Shown: positions 19,057 to 27,660 of the stretch, one piece after another
Layout of the letters: every line of letters starts with the position of its first letter
Position numbering within the stretch: position 1 is the first letter of the stretch
NCBI RefSeq assembly: GCF_023921805.1
Contig: NZ_CP074197.1
Location: 806,001-870,000 of the forward strand
DNA from: Ruminococcus sp. FMBCY1
Lineage (GTDB): Bacteria > Bacillota > Clostridia > Oscillospirales > Acutalibacteraceae
Direction: 5' to 3'
Length of the DNA: 64,000 nt
Translations under genes and position numbers: made by a program
Notes under the pieces: model-generated
Told to the model about the DNA's origin: nothing
Database searches by the model: none
What the model saw: the letters and a program-made list of their open reading frames with translations, nothing else

Positions 19057-22000
19057 ATGCTGCCAAAACTAAGTGTAAAAAAGCCGATGACAATTTTTGT
19101 GGCGGTTATTGTGGTAATTGTATTGGGTATAGTGTCGGTATTTAAAATGACGCCTGACTTACTGCCTAATATGGATTTTCCGTATGCAATAATTCTTACA
19201 ACCTATCCGGGACAAACTCCGGAAACAGTTGAATCGGTGGTAACAAAACCGCTTGAACAGTCACTCTCAACCATTGACGGCGTAAAAACCATCACCTCCA
19301 CCTCATCTGACAACTATTCAATATTGACACTTGAGTTTGAGGACGGTACAAATATGGACACCGCTACCGTTGATATGAGAGGCAATCTTGACACTATCAA
19401 AGATGCATGGCCTGACGGTGTAGGCAGTCCGTACCTTATGAAAATTAACCCTAATATGATGCCTGTAGCTATGGTTGCGGTTGATTACGACGGTTACGAT
19501 ACAGTGCAAATTTCCGACTATGTAAACAACGAACTGAAAAATCAGCTTGAGGGAATTGACGGTGTAGCCTCTGTATCTACAAAAGGTATTGTAACTCAAA
19601 AGGAAAATGTTATTATTTCGCAAACCAAGATTGACGCTCTCAACGCAAAAATCAATGACGCTCTCAATGACAAATTCGGCGATGCGGAAAAGAAAATTTC
19701 CGATGCAAAGAAAGAATTGCAGGACAATATTTCTAAAGCGGAGCAAGGCAGTGATACCATTGAGCAGTCAATAAACGACTTAAATTCTCAACAGGAAGAA
19801 GTTGCAAAACAGCTTGCTGACGCCCATGGTAAGGCACAAAGCGGTTACACTGAAATTTTGAATGCAAAAATGCAGTTGCTTGACCAACAGCAGTCGCTTA
19901 CTGCAACCAAGCAAACTTTGACAATTGCCTACCAAACATTAACACAGATAAAAGAAAAGCTTGACAGTTTGCAGGACGAAAAAGCACAGCTTACACAACA
20001 GATAGAAGCTTTTGAAAAAATATACAACGACTACAAAGATGCGCTTAGCAAACTTGCAAACCCCGATCTTACAGACGAGCAGCTTGCACAGGTAAGAGCA
20101 ATCCTTGCTAAAATAGATGAAGAACTTGATAAATACGGTTTTCCGAAAGAAGAGCTTGAAGAAAGACTTAATAATGCAAAAAATGCTCTTACAAATGTAG
20201 ATAAAGCAATAACTCAAACAGTTGAGGCATTAAAAGGACTTGACACCACAGAAGAAAAACTTGATGATACAATAGCGGAAATTGCGGATAAAATATCTCA
20301 AGTAGACGGCGGTATTACACAAATTGCAGCCGCTGTAAAAGGTCTTGACAACAATACCGTATCTGTAAATCAGGCACTTTCAGAGATAGAAAAACAGCAA
20401 TCTCTTGCGGCATATCAGCTTTCGGGCGGACTTTCTGCGCTAAACACAAAGCAAAGTGAAGTAAACAGTGCATTAACCCAGCTTAATTCCGCTCAAGAAG
20501 AATTAAAATCCGCAAGTGATGAACTCTCCGACCAAAAAGATAAAGCCAAAAAAGCCGCCGATATGACAAACACTGTTACAATAAGCAATGTTTCAAATAT
20601 TCTTACGGCACAAAATTTCTCAATGCCTGCAGGATATGTAAGTGATGACGAAAATATTAAATATCTTGTGCGTGTCGGCGACAAAATAGACGGTGATAAA
20701 GAAATGCAGTCGCTTGCTCTTTTTGACACGGGAATTGACGGTATCGGCGTTGTAAAACTAGGCGATGTTGCAGATGTATTTATAGCTGACGATTCGGACG
20801 AGGTATTCACAAAGATTAACGGAAACTCCGGCGTTGTATTCAGTTTTTCAAAGCAGAGTGATGCCGCAACCGCTACTGTTTCCGAAAATATAGCCAAAAA
20901 GCTCAACTCTCTTACACAGGAAAACGAAGGTCTGCACTTTACCACCCTTATGGACCAGGGCGACTACATAGATATTATTATAAACAGCGTTTTACAGAAT
21001 CTTCTTATGGGTGCTGTACTTGCAATTATAATTCTGTACCTTTTCTTAAGAGATATTAAACCAACCCTCATTGTTGCGCTTTCAATTCCTATCAGCGTTA
21101 TTTTTGCACTTGTGCTGATGTATTTTAGCGGTGTTACTCTCAATATGATTTCGCTGTCGGGACTTGCAATCGGCGTAGGTATGCTTGTTGACAACTCGGT
21201 TGTAGTAATTGAAAATATATACCGACTGCGCAATTTGGGTGTGCCGCCTGTAAAAGCCGCTTTAAACGGTGCTAAACAGGTTGCGGGTGCAATTGCATCG
21301 TCTACACTTACAACAATTTGCGTATTCTTCCCTATCGTATTCATAGAGGGTCTTACCCGTCAGATATTTATGGATATGGCGCTTACTATCACCTATTCCC
21401 TGCTTGCAAGCCTTATTGTTGCCCTTACGCTTGTGCCTGCTATGGGTCAGCGTATGCTAAGAAAGGTTAAACCTGTTAAGCACGGAATGTTTGATAAAAT
21501 GCTCGGCGGCTACGAAAAATCTATTCGTTTTGTATTAAAGCACAGAGCAATCGCACTTATCGCTGCAGTTGTACTTCTCTTTGGCAGTATGTTCGGTGCT
21601 GTGGCAAGAGGCTTCAGTTTTATGCCGAATATGGCAAGCACGGAGCTTTCCGTAACAGTCAGCCTTGACGACTCGGCTACTATGGATGATACCATTGATG
21701 CCGCACAAAACCTACTCGACACTCTTTCCGAGTATGACGAATTTGAAACTGTTGGTGTTATGACAGGTTCAACAACAAGCCTTATGGGTCTTACAGGCTC
21801 TGTATCGTCTTCCGATGCAGACAAAGGTTCTGTTATGGCATATGCAGTATTCAAAGACGACAAAGTAAAGAACAGCGAAAGTATCAGCAAAGAAATTGAA
21901 GCAGAACTTCAAAGTATTGACGGAGATGTGGTTGTAAGCGGCAGTTCATCTTCAAGCTCAATGTCAGCTATGCTCGGTGATGACGGTGTGTCAATCAAAC

Positions 22001-23100
22001 TTTACGGTGACGACCTCAAAACTTTGCAGAATACCGCAAAAGATATGACGGAAAAACTTGCTGCGGTTGACGGTATTGACGAAACCGATAACGGTATCGG
22101 CGCTACTTCGGGCGAAATCAAGGTAACTGTCGATAAAACAAAGGCTGCCAAAAAGTCACTTACGGTTGCACAGGTATATCAGCAGATTGCCGCCGCAATC
22201 ACCTCGGAAACCACATCTTCTACCCTTACAAACAGCGGCAAAGACCTTGATGTGGTTGTAATCAAAGACGAAAACAGTGATGTTACAAAGAACAATATCA
22301 AGGATATTAAACTCACTTATACAGACAAAGAAGGCAACGAAAAGACCACAAAACTCTCCGAAGTTGCCGAGATTTCAGATTCCGAATCAATGAATTCAAT
22401 CACAAGAAGTGACCAAAAGCGTTATATTAAAGTCAGCGGTACTTTAAAAGACGGTTATACAAACACCGATGTTTCAAACAAGGCAAAAGCTGTATTTGAT
22501 GATTATAAACTTCCTGACGGCTGCAGTATTGAATACTCGGGTTCAAACGAGAGCACAATGGAGGCTGTAAATCAAATGCTGCTTATGATGCTTTTAGGCA
22601 TAATTCTTATTTACCTTATTATGGTTGCTCAATTCCAGAGCCTTAAGTCACCGTTTATCATTATGTTTACAATTCCTCTTGCATTTACGGGAGGATTCCT
22701 CGGATTGCTTATTACAGGTTTTGATGTCAGCGTTGTGGCATTGCTCGGTTTTGTAATGCTCTGCGGTATTATCGTAAACAACGGTATTGTACTTGTTGAC
22801 TACATCAACAACCTAAGACTTGAGGGCAAAGAAAGACGAGAGGCAATTGTAGAGGCAGGCAAAACAAGAATGAGGCCTATCCTTATTACGGCAATCACAA
22901 CCGTTCTCGGACTTTCAACAATGGCACTCGGTATAGGCACAGGTTCAGAGATTATGCAGCCTATCGCTATTGTATGTATCGGCGGTTTGCTGTACGCAAC
23001 AATTATGACTCTTTATATTGTTCCTGTAATTTACGATATTTTAAGCAAAAAAGAACTTCGCAAAGTTAGCGAAAGCGACCTTGAGGAAATAGATATTTAA
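19057..23100 (+). CDS. RND-superfamily transporter with long extracytoplasmic coiled-coil insert
   Basis: A 1347-residue HAE-1/SwrC-like RND permease. The order is: TM1 (about 11-31), porter region beginning PDLLPNMDFPYAII, a coiled-coil insert from about 190 to 510 (heptad-like Leu/Ala/Gln/Lys-rich), then six membrane helices with the proton-relay segment GMLVDNSVVVIEN (D712), a second porter half, and a final membrane block containing the GFVMLCGIIVNNGIVLVDY signature. The porter insert is far longer than anything in AcrB. No membrane-fusion protein or outer-membrane channel gene is nearby, as expected for a monoderm. Substrate is unknown; efflux of a lipid, peptide or drug is the family expectation. 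Confidence 0.9.
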   Translation: MLPKLSVKKPMTIFVAVIVVIVLGIVSVFKMTPDLLPNMDFPYAIILTTYPGQTPETVESVVTKPLEQSLSTIDGVKTITSTSSDNYSILTLEFEDGTNMDTATVDMRGNLDTIKDAWPDGVGSPYLMKINPNMMPVAMVAVDYDGYDTVQISDYVNNELKNQLEGIDGVASVSTKGIVTQKENVIISQTKIDALNAKINDALNDKFGDAEKKISDAKKELQDNISKAEQGSDTIEQSINDLNSQQEEVAKQLADAHGKAQSGYTEILNAKMQLLDQQQSLTATKQTLTIAYQTLTQIKEKLDSLQDEKAQLTQQIEAFEKIYNDYKDALSKLANPDLTDEQLAQVRAILAKIDEELDKYGFPKEELEERLNNAKNALTNVDKAITQTVEALKGLDTTEEKLDDTIAEIADKISQVDGGITQIAAAVKGLDNNTVSVNQALSEIEKQQSLAAYQLSGGLSALNTKQSEVNSALTQLNSAQEELKSASDELSDQKDKAKKAADMTNTVTISNVSNILTAQNFSMPAGYVSDDENIKYLVRVGDKIDGDKEMQSLALFDTGIDGIGVVKLGDVADVFIADDSDEVFTKINGNSGVVFSFSKQSDAATATVSENIAKKLNSLTQENEGLHFTTLMDQGDYIDIIINSVLQNLLMGAVLAIIILYLFLRDIKPTLIVALSIPISVIFALVLMYFSGVTLNMISLSGLAIGVGMLVDNSVVVIENIYRLRNLGVPPVKAALNGAKQVAGAIASSTLTTICVFFPIVFIEGLTRQIFMDMALTITYSLLASLIVALTLVPAMGQRMLRKVKPVKHGMFDKMLGGYEKSIRFVLKHRAIALIAAVVLLFGSMFGAVARGFSFMPNMASTELSVTVSLDDSATMDDTIDAAQNLLDTLSEYDEFETVGVMTGSTTSLMGLTGSVSSSDADKGSVMAYAVFKDDKVKNSESISKEIEAELQSIDGDVVVSGSSSSSSMSAMLGDDGVSIKLYGDDLKTLQNTAKDMTEKLAAVDGIDETDNGIGATSGEIKVTVDKTKAAKKSLTVAQVYQQIAAAITSETTSSTLTNSGKDLDVVVIKDENSDVTKNNIKDIKLTYTDKEGNEKTTKLSEVAEISDSESMNSITRSDQKRYIKVSGTLKDGYTNTDVSNKAKAVFDDYKLPDGCSIEYSGSNESTMEAVNQMLLMMLLGIILIYLIMVAQFQSLKSPFIIMFTIPLAFTGGFLGLLITGFDVSVVALLGFVMLCGIIVNNGIVLVDYINNLRLEGKERREAIVEAGKTRMRPILITAITTVLGLSTMALGIGTGSEIMQPIAIVCIGGLLYATIMTLYIVPVIYDILSKKELRKVSESDLEEIDI

Positions 23101-23115
23101 TTGAGGAGAAAAATT

Positions 23116-23427
23116 ATGATACTTACTACTACAGAAACAATTTCAGGCAAAAACCTTGCTACACTCGGTCTTGTGCAAGGCAACACAATTCAGTCGAAGC
23201 ATATGTTCAGCGATATGGGACAGAGCTTTAAGACTATGGTTGGCGGCGAGCTTAAATCATACACTGAAATGATGAACAAGGCAAGAGATATTGCCACTCA
23301 GCGTATGATTGATATGGCTGCAAGAATGGGGGCGGACGCTATTGTATGCGTTCGTTACACATCAGCTTCTGTTATGCAGCAGGCTGCCGAAGTGCTTGCT
23401 TATGGCACAGCAGTTAAATTTATTTAA
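23116..23427 (+). CDS. YbjQ-family (UPF0145) heavy-metal-binding-domain protein
   Basis: A 103-residue protein typical of the YbjQ family: early TTTETISGK and GLVQGNTIQSKH, then a long helix with ARDIATQRMIDMAARMGADAIVCVRY. The family forms small homo-oligomers; function is unknown. The ATG at 23116 has GAGGAG in front, overlapping the alternative TTG at 23101. It starts 15 bases after the RND gene and probably belongs to its operon. Confidence 0.88.
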   Translation: MILTTTETISGKNLATLGLVQGNTIQSKHMFSDMGQSFKTMVGGELKSYTEMMNKARDIATQRMIDMAARMGADAIVCVRYTSASVMQQAAEVLAYGTAVKFI

Positions 23428-23446
23428 AACTGTAAAACCATAACAA

Positions 23447-23480
23447 AAAAACCTGTACGGCAACTGCTGTACAGGTTTTT
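23447..23480. terminator. Bidirectional terminator between ybjQ and the nitroreductase gene
   Basis: A long stem (AAAAACCTGTAC-type arm 23447-23458 with 23469-23480, plus inner pairs) with A run on one side and T run on the other. It serves the two convergent genes. Confidence 0.88.
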
Positions 23481-23503
23481 ACTTTACGCTTTGCTATATT
23501 AAA

Positions 23504-24037
23504 TTAAAAGAACTTTGCAATATCCTCAATAGCCTTACGCTTTGGCATTGCAGGCTCTGCATTGCTGTAGCCTACTCCGATTACGCTTACTACCGCCTCG
23601 GTTTCGGGAATATCCAAAACCTCCTTGATTTTTTCGTTATCTCTTATACCCATTACAAGAGTTGCAAGTCCAAGTTCTGTTGCCTTAAGCAAAAGATTCA
23701 TACTCTGCAAACCGCAGTCGTAAAATCCCCAACCGTTGCCGAGTTCGTTTGTCGGTGTACCGTCCTTTTCGTATCCGGAACGATTAAGCACAATTGCGGT
23801 AACAATAAGTGCGGGAGCGTCTGCAACATTTTTCTGATTGTAAGGCGACAATGCATTTTTAACATCTGCAAGTTTTTCGCCTGTTACCACATAGTAGCGT
23901 GATACCTGCGAGTTTTTCCATGACGGTGCAAGTTGAGCCGCCGCAATCATCTCTCTTAACTTTTCTGTTTCAACAGGTTTATTTATGTATTCTCTTACGC
24001 TTCTGCGAGTTTCCGTTACTTTTGATAATTCCATCAT
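23504..24037 (-). CDS. Nitroreductase-family flavoprotein
   Basis: A 177-residue FMN-dependent nitroreductase-fold protein. The N-terminal RRSVREYINKPVE stretch binds the FMN phosphate, LAPSWKNSQ at about 37-45 is the conserved loop, and GVGYSN with a basic tail closes it. Enzymes of this family reduce nitro compounds or quinones; the substrate cannot be told. GGAGG precedes a double ATG (24037 or 24034). It stands alone between two convergent or divergent genes. Confidence 0.88.
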   Translation of the reverse strand: MMELSKVTETRRSVREYINKPVETEKLREMIAAAQLAPSWKNSQVSRYYVVTGEKLADVKNALSPYNQKNVADAPALIVTAIVLNRSGYEKDGTPTNELGNGWGFYDCGLQSMNLLLKATELGLATLVMGIRDNEKIKEVLDIPETEAVVSVIGVGYSNAEPAMPKRKAIEDIAKFF

Positions 24038-24219
24038 AATACCTCCGATTTCATTTTATTTATAAGGTAATATTAGCACAAAATAAAATTTTTTACAATA
24101 AAATTAGCCTAATTTCTGCAATTTTTGCACTTTAAGCACTGTAAATGAAAAGTTTAACTTTTGGTATTATTTTTAATATTATACTAAAGTAAACTTTATC
24201 AATTTGAAAGGATGATTTT

Positions 24220-25278
24220 ATGGCAAAAGTAAGCTGTGTTGATATTTCAGAATTTCAGCAAGGCATTAATTTTAACAAAATGAAAAGCGACGGTATAAAA
24301 GCGGTCATTATAAGAGCAGGCTACGGCAGAGAATCAAGTCAGAAAGACAGTATGTTTGAAAGTCATTACAAAAACGCAAAAAGCGAAAATATGATGATTG
24401 GTGTGTACTGGTACAGTTACGCAGACAGCGTCGGCGATGCAGAAAAAGAGGCAAGGGCTTGCCTTGAATGCATTAATAACAAATCTCTTGATATGCCGAT
24501 TTATTATGATTTGGAAGATAATTCACAAACTAAACTCGGCAAAGCAAAACTTACAGAAATTGCGGAACGCTTTTGTGAAACGATCAAGAAAAGTAACTAC
24601 AGAGCAGGTGTATATGCTAATCTGAATTGGTTTAATAATTATCTCGATTACGATAAATTAAAGAAAAAGTACAGTATCTGGCTTGCACAATATAACTCCG
24701 TAAATGAATTAAACTGTGATATATGGCAGAACAGTTCATCAGGCAGAGTAAGCGGTTACGGCAAAAATATTGATACGAACATCATATTTAACGAAAGCGT
24801 TTTCAACAGCAAAAAAGAAGACGATAAAGACAAAGGAAAAATAACCAAACCCGATATTTTCTACAGAGTGCGCTGTGACGGAGTTTGGCTGCCCGAAGTA
24901 AAAAATCTTGAAGATTACGCAGGTTTAAAAGGCAAAGCAATTACGGATATTGCAATAAAAGTAAGTGAAGGCAAGGTGTGGTATCAGGTTCACACTAAAA
25001 GCGGATGGCTGCCAAAGGTGAGCGGATATGATATTGACGATTACGAAAACGGTTATGCAGGCAACGGCAGTAAAATTGACGCAATCAGAGTGTATTACAC
25101 CACACCGCAGAGTATTGCCGAAAGTCTTAACAAATATCTTGTTGCAAAATATAAAGTTTCGGCAATAAGCAAAGAATATTTTGACTGGCAGCACGACGAC
25201 CAAACTTCAAACGGTCAGGACGGCTACGCAGGACTTTTCGGTAACAACATAGACAGAGTTTTATTGGTGCTCGAATAA
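24220..25278 (+). CDS. GH25 muramidase with C-terminal wall-binding-like repeats, no signal peptide
   Basis: A 352-residue lysozyme of glycoside hydrolase family 25, which cuts the MurNAc-GlcNAc bond of peptidoglycan. The catalytic domain (1-195) has D8 (CVDISEFQ) and the DxE pair D97/E99 (YYDLED). Residues about 210-352 hold two related WLP/YAGL-type modules (GVWLPEV and GWLPKV; DYAGLKGK and GYAGNGSK; GYAGLFGNNIDRV), common in phage endolysins of gut Firmicutes. The N-terminus lacks a signal peptide or membrane helix, again like an endolysin. No holin or phage gene is nearby, so it may be a domesticated lysin or a mother-cell enzyme. Confidence 0.88.
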   Translation: MAKVSCVDISEFQQGINFNKMKSDGIKAVIIRAGYGRESSQKDSMFESHYKNAKSENMMIGVYWYSYADSVGDAEKEARACLECINNKSLDMPIYYDLEDNSQTKLGKAKLTEIAERFCETIKKSNYRAGVYANLNWFNNYLDYDKLKKKYSIWLAQYNSVNELNCDIWQNSSSGRVSGYGKNIDTNIIFNESVFNSKKEDDKDKGKITKPDIFYRVRCDGVWLPEVKNLEDYAGLKGKAITDIAIKVSEGKVWYQVHTKSGWLPKVSGYDIDDYENGYAGNGSKIDAIRVYYTTPQSIAESLNKYLVAKYKVSAISKEYFDWQHDDQTSNGQDGYAGLFGNNIDRVLLVLE

Positions 25279-25282
25279 ATAT

Positions 25283-25312
25283 ATAAGGCGGTGGAAGCAT
25301 CGCCTTATTTGC
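25283..25312 (+). terminator. Hairpin after the GH25 gene
   Basis: Eight-base arms ATAAGGCG and CGCCTTAT with a 10-base loop, only five bases after the stop codon; the T tract is short. Confidence 0.5.
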
Positions 25313-25390
25313 TTGAAATAAAAAATTTTGTGCTAAAATATTCATATACAATTACAAATCGGGAAATTAAAATAATAAAAATTGTTATTT

Positions 25391-25420
25391 GAGGGCAAAA
25401 CTTTTGTCCTCTTTGCTTTT
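25391..25420 (+). terminator. Second terminator-like hairpin after the GH25 gene
   Basis: Nine-pair stem from GAGGGCAAA with TTTGTCCTC (one G-U), followed by a T-rich run. It lies about 70 bases before the next promoter. Confidence 0.6.
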
Positions 25421-25491
25421 ATATATTTGTCAACTGTAAAAATAAACAAAAATACTTACTTTTATTTGTGCGAATAATTCCTATTTTGATA

Positions 25492-25520
25492 TTGCATACA
25501 ACAAGATGTTGTGCTATAAT
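25492..25520 (+). promoter_or_regulatory. Promoter of the NrdD-like gene with palindrome in the spacer
   Basis: TTGCAT, 17-base spacer, TATAAT. The spacer contains the perfect inverted repeat ACAACA-AGA-TGTTGT (25498-25512), where a bound repressor would block RNA polymerase. Confidence 0.65.
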
Positions 25521-25613
25521 AGATTTACTCTACAAGATATATGCTTTTAAAGAATTAAAAGTTACATTATACATTAAAGAGGATTATGAAATTACGAAAG
25601 GGAAGGATTTATT

Positions 25614-25913
25614 ATGACAGTAAATGTAAAGGGCGGAAAGCTCAGCAAAAAGGAAATTGAGGCATACACAACACAGCTTCGAGAGGCTAATCCGGATAAA
25701 TATATCAAGAATGTTGAACTCACAGTTGACGGTGACTATGTTGATGTTAAATACGATTACGATTCTGTTCCGTTTGAAAGAATCCGCAGAATCACAGGCT
25801 ATCTTGTAGGTACGATAGACCGCTTTAACAATGCAAAGCGTGCCGAGGTTGAGGACAGAGTAAAACACAGCGTACCTTGTACAGAATGTTGTTCCGTTGA
25901 TGAAATCGCATAA
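25614..25913 (+). CDS. Small stand-alone protein resembling the C-terminus of anaerobic ribonucleotide reductase NrdD
   Basis: A 99-residue protein. Residues about 55-85 (ERIRRITGYLVGTIDRF, then NNAKRAEVEDRVKH) look like the C-terminal glycyl-radical region of class III ribonucleotide reductases, with G62 at the position of the radical glycine in RxxGY. The first 50 residues are hydrophilic with the KxxIEAYTTQLREANPDKYI helix; the tail has three cysteines (C89, C92, C93). The catalytic barrel of NrdD is absent, and the gene has its own promoter and ribosome binding site, so it is not an obvious pseudogene fragment. Its role is unknown; a spare radical domain, as GrcA is for pyruvate formate-lyase, is a speculation. 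Confidence 0.6.
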   Translation: MTVNVKGGKLSKKEIEAYTTQLREANPDKYIKNVELTVDGDYVDVKYDYDSVPFERIRRITGYLVGTIDRFNNAKRAEVEDRVKHSVPCTECCSVDEIA

Positions 25914-25960
25914 TTTTTTTGTTTGATTATCCGATTTTATAATATACCTGTTATTTCTTG

Positions 25961-25990
25961 TTGACTTTTGTCGATATAACGGTATATAAT
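25961..25990 (+). promoter_or_regulatory. Sigma-A promoter of metK
   Basis: TTGACT, 18 bases, TATAAT, 23 bases before the first riboswitch helix. Confidence 0.75.
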
Positions 25991-26013
25991 TAAAACAATA
26001 AGTTAATATTTAT

Positions 26014-26145
26014 CTTATCAAGAGCGACTGAGGGAACAGGCCCTGTGAAGTCCGGCAACCTACATTTGCAAGGTGCCAAATCCTGCGGTATTTACCGAAA
26101 GATGAGTCTTAATAGCACCTTTCGGCTGAAAGGTGCTTATTTTTT
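26014..26145 (+). ncRNA. SAM-I (S-box) riboswitch with terminator
   Basis: The sequence shows the S-box core: P1 arms CTTATC (26014-26019) and GATGAG (26101-26106), AGAGCGACTGAGGGAACAGG, CCCTGTGAAGTCCGGCAACC, and AAGGTGCCAAATCCTGCGG. It is followed by a 10-bp terminator hairpin (26114-26123 with 26128-26137) and a T tract. SAM binding is expected to stabilise P1 and permit termination, lowering metK expression when SAM is plentiful. Confidence 0.93.
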
Positions 26146-26161
26146 GCAAAGGAGAATTATA

Positions 26162-27346
26162 ATGGCAAAACATTTTTTCACTTCTGAGTCAGTAACAGAG
26201 GGACATCCCGACAAAGTTTGCGACCAGATTTCCGATGCTGTTCTTGACGCTATTCTCGAACAGGATAAAAACGCTCATGTTGCCTGCGAGGTAACCGCTA
26301 CAACAGGTGTAGTTCATGTTATGGGCGAAATTTCTACAGACTGCTATGTTGACATTGCAGGTATCGCAAGAAAAGTTGTAAATGACATCGGCTATGACAA
26401 CCAGGCGTGCGGTTTTAACGGCAATACTTGCGCTGTACTCACTTCTATTGACCAGCAGAGCCCTGATATTGCAATGGGCGTAAACGAAAGCTACGAGCTT
26501 AAAGACGGCGAAAATGACGCCAACAATCAGATTGGTGCCGGCGACCAGGGTATGATGTTCGGCTACGCTTGCAACGAAACCAAAGAGCTTATGCCGCTTG
26601 CTATCTCACTTGCTCACAAGCTTGCAAAACAGCTTACAGCGGTAAGAAAAGACGGTACTCTCTCCTACCTTCGTCCTGACGGTAAAACACAGGTAACCGT
26701 TGAGTATGAGGGTGACACACCTGTAAGGGTAGACACCGTTGTTGTGTCTACACAGCACGATGAAAAGGTTACACTGGAGCAGATCAGAAAAGATATGGTT
26801 GAATATGTAGTAAAGCCAATCATTCCTGCCGAGCTTTTAGACGAAAACACAAAATATTTCATCAACCCGACAGGCAGATTTGTAATCGGCGGCCCTGTAG
26901 GCGATTCAGGTCTTACAGGCAGAAAGATTATAGTTGATACCTACGGCGGATTTTCTCGTCACGGCGGCGGTGCATTCAGCGGTAAAGACCCGACAAAGGT
27001 TGACAGAAGTGCCGCTTACTACGCAAGATACATCGCAAAGAATATTGTTGCCGCAGGTCTTGCCGATAAGTGCGAGGTTCAGCTTGCATATGCAATCGGT
27101 GTTGCTAAACCTGTATCAATAATGGTAGATGCTTTCGGTTCATCAAGCTACACAAACGAACAGCTTTCAGACGCTGTGGAAAAGGTATTTGACTGCCGTC
27201 CGAATTCTATTATTGAGCAGTTAAAGCTTAAAGAAACAAAGTATCGTCCGCTTGCCGCTTACGGTCATATGGGCAGAGAAGAACTCGGCGTTGCTTGGGA
27301 AAAGACAGATAAAGCACAGGCTCTCGTTAAAGCTATTAACGAATAA
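26162..27346 (+). CDS. metK: S-adenosylmethionine synthetase
   Basis: MetK makes SAM from methionine and ATP. The 394-residue protein begins [19 protein letters not shown] and contains the signature [10 protein letters not shown], the [16 protein letters not shown] and [16 protein letters not shown] loops. The start at 26162 has AAAGGAG seven bases upstream; a longer frame from 26045 runs through the riboswitch and is not real. Control is by the SAM-I riboswitch in its leader, giving end-product feedback. Confidence 0.97.
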   Translation: MAKHFFTSESVTEGHPDKVCDQISDAVLDAILEQDKNAHVACEVTATTGVVHVMGEISTDCYVDIAGIARKVVNDIGYDNQACGFNGNTCAVLTSIDQQSPDIAMGVNESYELKDGENDANNQIGAGDQGMMFGYACNETKELMPLAISLAHKLAKQLTAVRKDGTLSYLRPDGKTQVTVEYEGDTPVRVDTVVVSTQHDEKVTLEQIRKDMVEYVVKPIIPAELLDENTKYFINPTGRFVIGGPVGDSGLTGRKIIVDTYGGFSRHGGGAFSGKDPTKVDRSAAYYARYIAKNIVAAGLADKCEVQLAYAIGVAKPVSIMVDAFGSSSYTNEQLSDAVEKVFDCRPNSIIEQLKLKETKYRPLAAYGHMGREELGVAWEKTDKAQALVKAINE

Positions 27347-27364
27347 TTATTAAAACAAATACAC

Positions 27365-27405
27365 AAACCGCTCTTCTAAAAAATTCTTAGGAGAGCGGTT
27401 TTTAT
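27365..27405 (+). terminator. Rho-independent terminator of metK
   Basis: A 15-pair stem (AAACCGCTCTTCTAA with TTAGGAGAGCGGTTT, one G-U) closed by a 7-base loop, followed by TTTATA. Confidence 0.88.
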
Positions 27406-27435
27406 AATTTGTCGGTTCTATCCTTAAGTCAAAAA

Positions 27436-27465
27436 ATTATAAAAGGTTGACCAAACTTTTATAAT
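27436..27465. repeat. AT-rich palindromic intergenic repeat, copy 1
   Basis: Ten-base arms ATTATAAAAG and CTTTTATAAT around GGTTGACCAAA-type centre. The reverse complement of the hairpin at 31106-31133 has nearly the same arms and centre, so the two are copies of one element in opposite orientation. Confidence 0.55.
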
Positions 27466-27660
27466 TATTTAGATTATAAAAGAAAGTTGTAAACAATTGC
27501 GAAATTCAAAACAATATATCCGTTACGGTTTTAAAAACAAAAAAATTCGGTGAAAATATTGCATATTTTGCAGTGGGCTTTCTGAATTTTATGTGAATTA
27601 TATTGCTTTTTAAGTGCAAATTTTATAAAATTTAATTATTAATATATTGCGAGGTGGGTT

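Larger units (their letters stand above)
25279..25613. other. Intergenic region between the GH25 gene and the NrdD-like gene
   Basis: No coding region seen. It holds two hairpins downstream of GH25 (25283-25312 and 25391-25420) and the promoter of the NrdD-like gene (25492-25520). The rest is AT-rich. Confidence 0.5.
27347..27660. other. Intergenic region between metK and the DUF2974 gene
   Basis: Contains the metK terminator (27365-27405) and one copy of an AT-rich palindromic repeat (27436-27465). The remainder is AT-rich with no open frame worth calling. Confidence 0.5.

Noticed and set aside
24220..25278. Prophage remnant around the GH25 gene
   Set aside because: No integrase, structural, holin or att-like repeat was found within several kilobases on either side.
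26045..26161. In-frame extension of metK upstream of 26162
   Set aside because: It runs through the SAM-I riboswitch and terminator; the ATG at 26162 has the proper ribosome binding site and gives the family start.
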